Source of the DNA: a virus
Length of the DNA: 25,453 nucleotides
IMG/VR virus record: IMGVR_UViG_3300037843_000257
Location: 1 to 25,453 of that record
Reading direction: 5' to 3' (one strand)
This document shows, piece after piece, positions 14,324 through 20,180 of the stretch. Under the pieces are notes generated by a model that was not told the origin of the DNA, ran no database searches, and saw only the letters and a list, made by a program, of their open reading frames with translations. The position numbers and the translations under genes are program-made. Position 1 is the stretch's first letter. Each line of letters opens with the position of its first letter.

Positions 14324-14607
14324 GCAGCCCTCTTTTCTTCGGTCGCTCGGCGCGGGCGGCGCGCTCTGCCGCCGCCAGCGCGAACGCCTCATTGCTCAAC
14401 TGGCACCAGTACGCTCCGTAGCGGTTCACGTCTTTATGGGCTATCCGCCCGAACAGCACGAACTTCTCCGCGTTCCACCGCTCGGCGATGGCTGAGTCCT
14501 CGTCGTTCATGTGCCGAGTGTCCACGCGGCCCCCTTGGTTCACGGCGCAGCACTCCAAACAGCAGCAGCGACTTCTCCTCTTTGGTCATTGTGTCCAGTG
14601 TCTTCAT
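14320..14607 (-). pseudogene. small phage protein gene with two compensating frameshifts
   Basis: Start ATG 14607 overlaps the upstream stop (ATGA) and encodes MKTLDTMTKEEKSLLL. The family-like continuation LECCAVNQGGRVDTRHMNDE, DSAIAERWNAEKFVLFGRIA and WCQLSNEAFALAAAERAARA is one frame over, entered near 14558-14560 by skipping one T. The end returns to the first frame near 14335-14345 as TEEKRAA-stop, giving the GTGA overlap with the ASCH gene. Total length is an exact multiple of three (96 codons). As written, the ATG frame stops at 14434. Explanations are paired sequence errors, real decay, or recoding; the first two are likelier. The intact protein would be a 95-residue phage protein of unknown role. 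Confidence 0.65.
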
Positions 14608-14978
14608 AGCTTCGTTATCCTCACGATTGTCCCCTCGATTGGGGAGCAGATTGTCCGGCACTCCCAGTGTATCCCCCGCTGGTGGTCGTCGAGGCCGAGC
14701 CACTCGGCGACCCGGTCGCGCAGTTGCTTGTACCCGGCGCTCCCAGCGCGGTTGTCGTCGTCGCTGGAAAGCCGGGCGCAGCAGCACACGAACGTAACGC
14801 AGTACTCCAGGCTGTCCGAGCGGCGTCCCGTTGGCGTTTGTCGCTCGACCAGTGCCGGCCCCCTGTTCTGTTTCGGCTGGGCGGGACGTAACCCGGCAGC
14901 CAGAGCAGCAGCGTTCTCCGCCCGCCGCCGAGGGTCGCGGATGGAAGCGATGACGCGGGCGAGGTCACTGGCTTTCAT
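14604..14978 (-). CDS. RusA-like Holliday-junction resolvase candidate
   Basis: 124 residues from ATG 14978 (ATGA overlap with the upstream gene). The N-terminus is helical (MKASDLARVIASIRDPRRRA). The second half has a beta strand (DSLEYCVTFVCCCA), then SSDDDNRAGSAGYKQLRDRV, WLGLDDHQRGIHWE and a final strand GTIVRI. The D-x-D-N segment, followed about 25 residues later by another Asp cluster and an I-x-W-E strand, resembles the acidic catalytic layout of RusA endonucleases, which cut four-way junctions. The N-terminal extension is unusual for RusA, so this is a moderate call. Confidence 0.6.
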   Translation of the reverse strand: MKASDLARVIASIRDPRRRAENAAALAAGLRPAQPKQNRGPALVERQTPTGRRSDSLEYCVTFVCCCARLSSDDDNRAGSAGYKQLRDRVAEWLGLDDHQRGIHWECRTICSPIEGTIVRITKL

Positions 14979-15373
14979 GGTTGACGAGCGCACGCCCACT
15001 CCGCTGCCGCTGCGCGCCCCTTCGCCAGCACCGGTTCGACAGGGTGCTCGTCGTACCCGTTCCGCGCCTTGCCGCGCTGCTGCCGCCCGACGCGCTCGGC
15101 CAGCGCGTGCTCCGTCCACCGCACGGCCCCCGCCGAGCAGCCGCACACAGCCGCCACGCACGCCACGTCGAACCCGCGCTCAAGCGCCGCCAGCCGCGCC
15201 ACTTGGCGCAGCGTCCGCGCCGGCTCCCCGCCCTTCTTGCTCCTCGCGTCCTCCAAGGTGAATCCGAACGCCGCCATCACCGCCGCCACCAGCGCCGCGC
15301 ACTTGTCCTTGTCGAAAGCCTCAGCGCAGTCCAGCGCCGCCGTCGAACCCGTCTCTCCGTTGTTGGTTGTCAT
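14975..15373 (-). CDS. second DnaA domain-IV-like helix-turn-helix protein
   Basis: 132 residues from ATG 15373, with no clear ribosome binding site. Residues about 25-95 align by eye with DnaA domain IV: AAFGFTLEDARSKKGGEPAR, TLRQVARLAALERGFDVACV, AAVCGCSAGAVRWTEHAL. The helix-turn-helix layout is kept but the G-G-R-D-H-x-T-V-L-H signature is not; CSAGAVRWTEHA stands in its place, so DnaA-box specificity is probably altered. Its ATG lies immediately after the T-run of a predicted terminator (15376-15410), so expression may depend on read-through. Confidence 0.55.
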   Translation of the reverse strand: MTTNNGETGSTAALDCAEAFDKDKCAALVAAVMAAFGFTLEDARSKKGGEPARTLRQVARLAALERGFDVACVAAVCGCSAGAVRWTEHALAERVGRQQRGKARNGYDEHPVEPVLAKGRAAAAEWACARQP

Positions 15374-15375
15374 AG

Positions 15376-15410
15376 ATAAAAAAGAAGCGTGCCCCAAAAA
15401 GTCACACTTC
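15376..15410 (-). terminator. Rho-independent terminator overlapping a stop codon
   Basis: On the minus strand an 8-base-pair stem, GAAGTGTG and CACGCTTC (15410-15403 and 15391-15384, one G-U pair), has an 11-base loop and is followed by TTTTTTAT. The stop codon of the 15402-15704 gene lies in the stem and loop. The next gene starts at 15373, right after the T-run. Confidence 0.65.
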
Positions 15411-15704
15411 GATTGACCTCGGCACAAGCATCATGTCCAGGCGCGGCACCCCCGCCGCTTCCAGAGCCGCAGAGCACGCCGCGATGCCCGCCCGCGTCAG
15501 CCACAGCCGTCCGCCTTCGCGGCGCATGAACCACTCCGGCGCGAGCGACTCCGGCGCGGCGCAGTAAACCGCCACCGCGTCCACCGCGCCCTCCTCCCGG
15601 AACACTATCGGCAGCGCGAACCGCGCCTCGCAGCCGTCCACCGAGAGCGCCATGTCGTGGCCGTCCACCGACGTCCGGAGGTGCTGAAGTTGCATCGTTT
15701 TCAC
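15402..15704 (-). CDS. small hypothetical protein ahead of a terminator
   Basis: Up to 100 residues (GTG 15704; ATG 15695 gives 97). It begins MQLQHLRTSVDGHDMALSVD and is rich in beta-strand-like segments (ALPIVFREEG, AVDAVAVYCA), then EWFMRREGGRLWLTRAGIAA and a C-terminal strand RLDMMLVPRSIEV. The MRRE...RLWL segment recalls part of the ASCH proteins nearby but is too short to prove relation. No family assigned. The gene ends inside the terminator stem, so it may be the last of its transcript. Confidence 0.6.
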   Translation of the reverse strand: MKTMQLQHLRTSVDGHDMALSVDGCEARFALPIVFREEGAVDAVAVYCAAPESLAPEWFMRREGGRLWLTRAGIAACSAALEAAGVPRLDMMLVPRSIEV

Positions 15705-15723
15705 GCATACATTTTGCGATGAT

Positions 15724-16170
15724 TTACGGACTTTTGCAAGTGTTTTTGTCGCTTTCTTTTAAAACCTTGCACCACTCGCCCTCCGCGCACAGCAGCCCCA
15801 GCCGCCGCGCCTCCGCCGGGTTGTCTCCGATGAACCTGTGGCACTCGGCGCACACGGCCTTGAAGAAACGGACGTCGAACAGCAGCAGCCCGGCGCGCCC
15901 CTTTGTGTGGTGTACATGCTCCGGCGGGTTCGGCGCGGACGGCAGCGACCGCGCAATGCACCCGTCGCACGGCCTGCTGTCGCGCCAGTACCACTGGAGA
16001 AACAGCCGCGAAATAGCCGCGTACACCGCCATCCGCGCAGCCTCGCTGCCGCTGCGCTCCTTTACGCCCCCAGCCGCGCCAGCTTCCGGCCTAAGCGCAG
16101 ACTCCTGGCGCGGGAACGCACGCACCCACGGAGCCTTCGGCTGCCTCGGCTTGGGGAGCCTGCGATTCAT
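15724..16170 (-). CDS. HNH endonuclease-like protein
   Basis: 148 residues from ATG 16170, chosen because it overlaps the methyltransferase stop as ATGA; ATG 16185 would add five residues. After a basic, Pro-rich N-terminus it holds CDGCIARSL, EHVHHTKGRAGLLLFDVRFF and VCAECHRFIGDNPAEARRLG. This is the C-x2-C ... H-H-x-x-G-R ... C-x2-C-H pattern of phage HNH nucleases, where paired cysteines hold zinc and the HH motif binds the catalytic metal. It probably nicks or cuts DNA; free-standing HNH proteins of this kind often sit near packaging or modification genes. Confidence 0.8.
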   Translation of the reverse strand: MNRRLPKPRQPKAPWVRAFPRQESALRPEAGAAGGVKERSGSEAARMAVYAAISRLFLQWYWRDSRPCDGCIARSLPSAPNPPEHVHHTKGRAGLLLFDVRFFKAVCAECHRFIGDNPAEARRLGLLCAEGEWCKVLKESDKNTCKSP

Positions 16171-16898
16171 ATCAGCACGCGCCATGCGAGCGCAACCACT
16201 GCTGGAACCTGCCCGTCTCCAGCGGCTCCAATGCGGTCCAAGTTAACGGCCACCCCATCAGCCACTCCCATACTTCGCAGGACGCCCTCGTCCCATAGCG
16301 CGCTGCGTAGATGTAATGCACGTTTTGCTGCGAATAGTCGGCCCGCCCGCACTTTGCCAACGTCTCCGTTTTCATGTTCGCGTCCTTCGCCGTCTTCATG
16401 GGTGTGGGCCAGAACGAACAGCCTTTCACGCTCGTGTCGTGCTCCAACGTCGGCAGCGGAAAACACTCCCCACCTCGCATCGTACCCCATCTCGGAAAGC
16501 TGTCCAAGCACTCGTCCAAGCCCGCGAACAGTGAGCATTGGCGAGTTCTCCACGAGCACGTATGCCGGTCCCACCTCGCCAACAACTCGTGCCATTTCAA
16601 ACCAAAGTCCGCTCCGCTCCCCGTCGATTCCTTCGACGCGCTTGTCGGCGACGTGGAGCCTGACCCGGAGCAGGTGCTTGCACGCCGCTATCCACAGCGG
16701 CGATGGCGGCGGCGTCTTCTTGCCGTCCAACACCGGCTGCACCCGGCACTGGAAGTCGGGGCAGTCGCACTTGCCCGCCCCTTTGTTCGCCAGCGCGTCC
16801 ACGAAGTACGGGGCGTGGTTGGACTCGGACTGGACGCGGAACGTGAAGTCGTCCACCTCGGTCACTTCGAGCCTATGCCACGGGGTCGCGGTGTTCAC
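16167..16898 (-). CDS. SWIM zinc finger fused to C-terminal part of a cytosine-5 methyltransferase
   Basis: 243 residues from GTG 16898 (GTGA overlap with the KH gene). Residues 1-85 look like a SWIM protein: CDC at 44-46 and CKH at 73-75 give the C-x-C-x(n)-C-x-H zinc pattern. From about residue 84 it becomes a DNA cytosine methyltransferase in mid-protein: KRVEGIDGERSGLWFEMARV, VLVENSPML (motif VI, ENS at 117-119), LSEMGYDARWGVFSAADVGA, RHERERLFVLA (motif VIII, about 154-164) and DRIGAAGDGQVPAVVALAW (motif X). The SAM-binding F-x-G-x-G and the catalytic Pro-Cys loop are absent, so it cannot methylate alone. The join looks like a deletion that fused two neighbours. Another frame at 16172-16600 overlaps it. 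Confidence 0.75.
   Translation of the reverse strand: MNTATPWHRLEVTEVDDFTFRVQSESNHAPYFVDALANKGAGKCDCPDFQCRVQPVLDGKKTPPPSPLWIAACKHLLRVRLHVADKRVEGIDGERSGLWFEMARVVGEVGPAYVLVENSPMLTVRGLGRVLGQLSEMGYDARWGVFSAADVGARHERERLFVLAHTHEDGEGREHENGDVGKVRAGRLFAAKRALHLRSALWDEGVLRSMGVADGVAVNLDRIGAAGDGQVPAVVALAWRVLI
16172..16600 (-). CDS. overprinted frame encoding a methyltransferase-associated C-terminal protein
   Basis: 142 residues in a frame shifted by one base from the 16167-16898 gene. TTG 16600 is the only available start, with GGAGCGGA upstream; coding-like sequence (SGADFGLKWHELLARWD) begins a little before it. It contains a pattern I know from phage proteins accompanying cytosine methyltransferases: WDRHTCSWRTRQCSLF, SFPRWGTMRGGECFPLPTLE, FWPTPMKTA and EWLMGWPLTWTALEPLETG, then FQQWLRSHG. 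By hand count over the first 45 codons, third-position GC is about 76% here against about 58% in the overlapping methyltransferase frame. The sense of both frames suggests real overprinting. Translation from TTG is unproven, and its role (target recognition or regulation) is unknown. Confidence 0.5.
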   Translation of the reverse strand: MKWHELLARWDRHTCSWRTRQCSLFAGLDECLDSFPRWGTMRGGECFPLPTLEHDTSVKGCSFWPTPMKTAKDANMKTETLAKCGRADYSQQNVHYIYAARYGTRASCEVWEWLMGWPLTWTALEPLETGRFQQWLRSHGAC

Positions 16899-17578
16899 CG
16901 CACCACCTCCGCAAACCGCCCGTCGGCCCGCGCCGGCTGAGGCGCAGCCGCCCGCCGCCGCACGTAGTGTACCGCGACCTTCCTTCCCTTCGCCTTTCCC
17001 GCCGCCGCGAACACCGTGGACAGCGCCGCACCGAGAGCCGCGTCCCCGCGCACCGTGGTCGGTTCCCCTCCCCCGCTGTCCGGCGGCACCACGTAGGTCA
17101 GCGCCGCGACCTGCTCTGGCTCCCTGTCGTCCGGCACCACCTCGAACTCGCTGCGCTTACAGAACTCTGCCGCGCTCACCGACGCCGGGTACAGCAACAC
17201 CGCCCGGAGCACGCGCTCCAGGAGCGCACGCGCCCAGCGCCCGTCCTTCGCCGCGACCTCCGGCTCCGGCCTGTCCTGCTGCGCCGGGTTCGGCCCCCCG
17301 TCAGCCTGCACGCAGTAGTTGACCGCCCAGCCCGCCTTCGCGCCTGCCAGGCGCGCCAGCAGTTGAAACGCCTTAACCGTCCTGCCCTTGCGCCCGATGA
17401 GGTTCCCCGTGTCCTCCGCCGTTGGGTTGGACGCCACCGTCACAGACGCCGCGCCGTGGCGCACCTCCACCTCCAGCTTGTCGGGGTTTGACACCAGTGC
17501 CTTGGCGAGCGCGGTGAACAGCGAAGAGACGCCGCGCCACGCCGCCTGCTCTTGAGTCTGCTCTGTCGTGTCGTCCAT
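16895..17578 (-). CDS. tandem KH-domain RNA-binding protein
   Basis: 227 residues from ATG 17578; ATG 17674 (ATGA overlap upstream) would add 32 residues that look less coding. Residues about 18-95 are a KH-type domain like KhpA: SLFTALAKALVSNPDKLEVE, then GNLIGRKGRTVKAFQLLARL with the G-x-x-G loop that grips RNA. The second half repeats the pattern (ALLERVLRAVLLYP ... RGDAALGAALSTVFAAAG ... VAVHYV) but without a G-x-x-G loop, so it may be a degenerate partner domain. KH proteins bind single-stranded RNA; a phage protein of this type could steer mRNA fate. The frame's upstream extension through the hexamer repeat is not real coding. Confidence 0.7.
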   Translation of the reverse strand: MDDTTEQTQEQAAWRGVSSLFTALAKALVSNPDKLEVEVRHGAASVTVASNPTAEDTGNLIGRKGRTVKAFQLLARLAGAKAGWAVNYCVQADGGPNPAQQDRPEPEVAAKDGRWARALLERVLRAVLLYPASVSAAEFCKRSEFEVVPDDREPEQVAALTYVVPPDSGGGEPTTVRGDAALGAALSTVFAAAGKAKGRKVAVHYVRRRAAAPQPARADGRFAEVVR

Positions 17579-17670
17579 GTTCGTAACCGTAGGGTGCGCC
17601 TCGCGGTGGACCGTGTCAAGGGTCTTTGCAGCGCGGGCACTCCGCACTTGGTGAATAATTGGAAGTGTTT

Positions 17671-17722
17671 TCATCCCTCCTTCGGGTAAAGTGCTTCGAC
17701 CTCCCGCAATGATTCTGCGATG
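17671..17722 (-). pseudogene. duplicated gene tail (SLREVEALYPKE)
   Basis: The minus strand reads AESLREVEALYPKEG-stop, matching the C-terminal AESLREVEALYPKE of the 18295-18558 gene. Bases 17684-17709 are identical to 18329-18354. The fragment has no start of its own. Its TGA overlaps an ATG at 17674, so it probably marks the former end of the 87-residue gene before a two-gene block was inserted. Confidence 0.6.
17684..17709. repeat. 26-base direct repeat, left copy
   Basis: Perfect match to 18329-18354 in the same orientation. With 18329-18354 it brackets the hexamer-repeat gene and the 109-residue gene. Confidence 0.95.
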
Positions 17723-17729
17723 GCCTGAT

Positions 17730-17978
17730 TTAGCCCGACCGCGACCCCGACCGCGACCGCGCCCCCGACCGCGACCGCGACCCCGACCGCGACCCCGACC
17801 ACGACCCCGACCCCGACCACGACCCCGACCCCGACCCCGACCCCGACCACGACCGCGACCCCGACCGCGACCGCGACCCCGACCACGACCGCGACCCCGA
17901 CCGCGACCGCGACCGCGACCGCGACCCCGACCGCGACCCCGACCGCGACCATCCAATTGCTTGTATGGCTGCGTTCAT
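17730..17978 (-). CDS. hexanucleotide-repeat gene, Ser/Arg/Gly protein
   Basis: 82 residues from ATG 17978, which overlaps the upstream stop as ATGA. After MNAAIQAIGW the protein is almost only S-R-S-G and S-W-S-G units to the TAA at 17732-17730. All three minus-strand frames are open through the repeat (reading S-R-S-G, V-A-V-G or R-G-R-G), so openness alone is no evidence; the coupled start and the unique first ten residues favour this frame. I recall low-complexity S/G-rich proteins at this place in related phages, next to the 109-residue family. A basic, disordered, nucleic-acid- or phase-separating protein is conceivable. Confidence 0.5.
   Translation of the reverse strand: MNAAIQAIGWSRSGSRSGSRSRSRSRSGSRSWSGSRSRSGSRSWSGSGSGSGSWSGSGSWSGSRSGSRSRSGARSRSGSRSG
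17736..17950. repeat. hexanucleotide tandem repeat (CGACCN)n
   Basis: About 36 units of plus-strand CGACC plus a variable base (G, C or A). Unit length is a multiple of three, so gain or loss of units never shifts the frame. Short-read assembly may have collapsed or misjudged the true length. Confidence 0.95.
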
Positions 17979-18304
17979 TTAGTGGAGCTTGGAATGGTGG
18001 ATACTTCGGTGGCGTCAATGATCGCCCCACGCCCAATAATCACCCTGACGGGAGGAAACATTTCAACCTCATTGAATGAGCCGGTCTTGAGCGCCTCAGA
18101 GAAACTACCGTCGTCGGCAATCCATGCCGCGTTCTCCAACACCAATTCTTGGCCCGTCACCTGGACGAGCCTTCCTGTGTGATGATGGGTGACGGTGCGA
18201 ATGAAATAAAGCGCACCGACCTTGTATGGGTTTTCCGTCTGTTTATTACCGAGCAACGCGTTGATTTCGCGCAACTCGCCGATTGTGAGTTTGTCTATTT
18301 CCAT
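17975..18304 (-). CDS. conserved phage protein of unknown function
   Basis: 109 residues from ATG 18304, inside the last ten bases of the upstream gene. It begins MEIDKLTIGELREINALLG, then VGALYFIRTVTHHHTGRLVQ, ELVLENAAWIADDGSFSEAL, GSFNEVEMFPPVRVIIGRGA and ends IDATEVSTIPSSTK. I recognise this as a small beta-rich phage family with a conserved Y-F-I-R-T-V-T-x-H-x-x-G-R and a D-A-x-W-I-A-D segment; no function is known to me. It and the hexamer gene form the block between the 26-base direct repeats. Confidence 0.75.
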   Translation of the reverse strand: MEIDKLTIGELREINALLGNKQTENPYKVGALYFIRTVTHHHTGRLVQVTGQELVLENAAWIADDGSFSEALKTGSFNEVEMFPPVRVIIGRGAIIDATEVSTIPSSTK

Positions 18305-18558
18305 AAAATTCTTGCGCCATCCTCCTTTGGGTAAAGTGCTTCGACCTCCCGCAAGCTTTCAGCGTCATCGGCGCACTGGCGCACATCGTCGCTCATCTCA
18401 TTCCATTCTCCTGCCGTTCTGTCAATAGAACCTTCTAATTCATCAATGGCGGCTCGGATGTTCGCGGTTGTCTTGCCTCGCCAGCGCGCTAGAGGGCGGA
18501 GCGATTTCAAGGCCTCAATCTCGCGGTCAACTTCTTGTTGTGTTCGTTGTATATTCAT
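18295..18558 (-). CDS. small helical phage protein with duplicated tail
   Basis: 87 residues from ATG 18558 with AAAGGACC upstream. It is predominantly helical: QEVDREIEALKSLRPLARWR, TTANIRAAIDELEGSIDRTA, DDVRQCADDAESLREVEALY. The last residues (KEDGARILWK) appear rewritten: the copy of the tail at 17671-17722 ends KEG-stop and couples by ATGA to the next gene, which looks like the original arrangement. The function is unknown. Confidence 0.7.
   Translation of the reverse strand: MNIQRTQQEVDREIEALKSLRPLARWRGKTTANIRAAIDELEGSIDRTAGEWNEMSDDVRQCADDAESLREVEALYPKEDGARILWK
18329..18354. repeat. 26-base direct repeat, right copy
   Basis: Identical to 17684-17709. It lies in the C-terminal codons of the 18295-18558 gene. 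Confidence 0.95.
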
Positions 18559-18570
18559 AGGTTGGTCCTT

Positions 18571-19518
18571 TCAAAACTCCGGCACCTGGCGGATTTGTAA
18601 ATCATGGGGTCCCTCCGCCAGGTCGCCACCCTTCTTGTCGTGCAGGCACATCGCCGTCTCGGACGGGTCTTCGCCGCCGCGCTTGTGGGGGTTACTTCCG
18701 AATTGCTTCATAAAAAACAGGACACCAGCCGCCGCGCACTGGTCGCGCAAGTCCCTCGCCCAGGCGAGGTTGAACGGCCTCGCGCCGGGGCCGCTTTCGC
18801 CCCCGCAGATGACCCAATGAATTTGCTCGCCATATTTCACCGTCACTGGTTCGCCCGTCCTCTCCCGGCCACCCATTGTTTGCGTCGTGGCAAGCGCCTT
18901 GAACGCGGGTAGGTGCAGGTCAATCGCTTCCAGCATCGGCTCGACGCTCAGGAAGCGCCAGCGGGCCGGGGTCGCCAGCAGTTGCGGTATCCGCTCATCA
19001 GCCGCCTTCTGGTTCTCGACGCTCACGCCGATGGCGACGTTCGGTGGCGCTGTGCGTTGTCGAATCCATTCCCACGCGAATTGAAGTTCCGGATTGGCAT
19101 TGGCGGTCGCGGCGCGGGTACGCGCTTGAAACTTCTGCGGCCTCTTAGTCAATAGGAGATACCGCAGTTCCGGCGTCTTATAGATAATAACCAGCATCCG
19201 CGCCAGCCATTCGGCCTGGACTTCATCATCCAACCAGTCTCCGAGGCTGAAAAACACGCGGCGGCGGTGCATCTGTTGTCCTTGGTATGCAAAACACTCG
19301 CCCGTCAGGTCGCACACCCACGGCTTCTTGTTCCACCGCAGCGGCGCGTCAAAGTCTTTAGCTAACATGCGGGGAGCACCTTTGCCCCATTCTCCGCGAA
19401 GGCGCGTCGTGACCAGCTTCTCGGCGTAGCAGTGCGCGCATCCGGGCGAGACCTTGGTGCATCCCCTCCAAGGGTTCCAGGTAGCATCCGTCCATTCAAT
19501 GTTTGACTTCTCGCTCAT
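18571..19518 (-). CDS. DUF5131 (phage Gp37/Gp68) family protein
   Basis: 315 residues from ATG 19518. Family hallmarks: N-terminal SNIEWTDATWNPWRGCTKVS, PGCAHCYAEKL with cysteines spaced as in radical-SAM-like proteins (C-x6-C-x2-C), FFSLGDWLDD, LLLTKRPQKF, ERIPQLLATPARWRFLSVEP, HWVICGGESGPGARPFNLAW and a final FFMKQFGS. The fold resembles radical SAM TIM barrels, but the Cys spacing is not the classical C-x3-C-x2-C, so chemistry is uncertain. The family is frequent in phages; its target is unknown. Confidence 0.85.
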   Translation of the reverse strand: MSEKSNIEWTDATWNPWRGCTKVSPGCAHCYAEKLVTTRLRGEWGKGAPRMLAKDFDAPLRWNKKPWVCDLTGECFAYQGQQMHRRRVFFSLGDWLDDEVQAEWLARMLVIIYKTPELRYLLLTKRPQKFQARTRAATANANPELQFAWEWIRQRTAPPNVAIGVSVENQKAADERIPQLLATPARWRFLSVEPMLEAIDLHLPAFKALATTQTMGGRERTGEPVTVKYGEQIHWVICGGESGPGARPFNLAWARDLRDQCAAAGVLFFMKQFGSNPHKRGGEDPSETAMCLHDKKGGDLAEGPHDLQIRQVPEF

Positions 19519-19544
19519 GGCCTTTTATTCATCACGGTTCATGT

Positions 19545-20180
19545 TTATCCTCTCCATTTATCGAATTGATAGACAAAGACCCAGGGATTTAAGTCCCATG
19601 AGCCTCTGCCGTTGATGGATTCCCAAAGAAACTCATAGGCCGCACGCGCCGAGTGAAGGCCGCCCCCTTTTTCAGGGAAGGCCCGATAGACCATGACTTG
19701 ATTCACATGCGAACCACCGCCATGAATGACATGAGATGTAATCCCCTCCGCTTCCGCCCCCTCCTCCGTGATGTCTTGCAGCCGCTCAACGCGGATTGCC
19801 GTGCAAATCGGCAAGATGCGGGCGTGCTCCCGGCGCATGTGGATGCTCGGCTTCCATCCGCCATACAACCCGGATAGCCCAGCAGCCTCGCAGCCATCGT
19901 AATCGGCCCGGTAAATGGTGCCTGACTTTTTGGGGATGAAAGTTTCCCTGCCCCAAATCGTGTCGCCAGGAGCGCCTTTGGCGCGGGCCAAGAAATTGTA
20001 ATCTTCCCACCACAAGACCGCCATCCATTTGCCGCCCCGTATTCCCTGTTCCCCAAGGCTCCATTTATCCGGATTGTTGTTGACCGCCTCAAGCCCTCGC
20101 GTGCTTCGCGCCTCGGTCTTCCGCCGGTCGAAATACGCACGAACCCCCGGATCCGAAAATAATAGAGGGAATTCTTTCAC
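19545..20180 (-). CDS. ASCH-type phage protein 2
   Basis: 211 residues from GTG 20180 (GTGA overlap). It shares with the 13616-14323 protein the blocks KPSIHMRREHARILPICTAI, RVERLQDITEEGAEAEGI and LWESINGRGSWDLNPWVFVY. The N-terminal half has diverged: LLFSDPGVRAYFDRRKTEAR and GDTIWGRETFIPKKSGTIYR. It probably binds nucleic acid through a PUA-like fold. DNA here is noticeably less GC-rich, and the N-terminal half differs from its paralogue, so the two were probably acquired separately, not duplicated in place. Confidence 0.8.
   Translation of the reverse strand: MKEFPLLFSDPGVRAYFDRRKTEARSTRGLEAVNNNPDKWSLGEQGIRGGKWMAVLWWEDYNFLARAKGAPGDTIWGRETFIPKKSGTIYRADYDGCEAAGLSGLYGGWKPSIHMRREHARILPICTAIRVERLQDITEEGAEAEGITSHVIHGGGSHVNQVMVYRAFPEKGGGLHSARAAYEFLWESINGRGSWDLNPWVFVYQFDKWRG

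Noticed and set aside
15838-17322. Plus-strand open frame of 494 codons
   Set aside because: It is antisense to the HNH, methyltransferase and KH genes, has Arg/Ser/Pro-rich composition typical of GC-rich antisense frames, and has no ribosome binding site.
17736-17950. Iteron-type replication origin
   Set aside because: The six-base unit is too short and low in complexity for initiator binding and lies in an open frame coupled to the upstream gene.
17691-18182. Plus-strand frame rich in Arg-Pro repeats
   Set aside because: It is the complementary reading of the hexamer repeat. It has no coupled start and its flanks are antisense to real genes.
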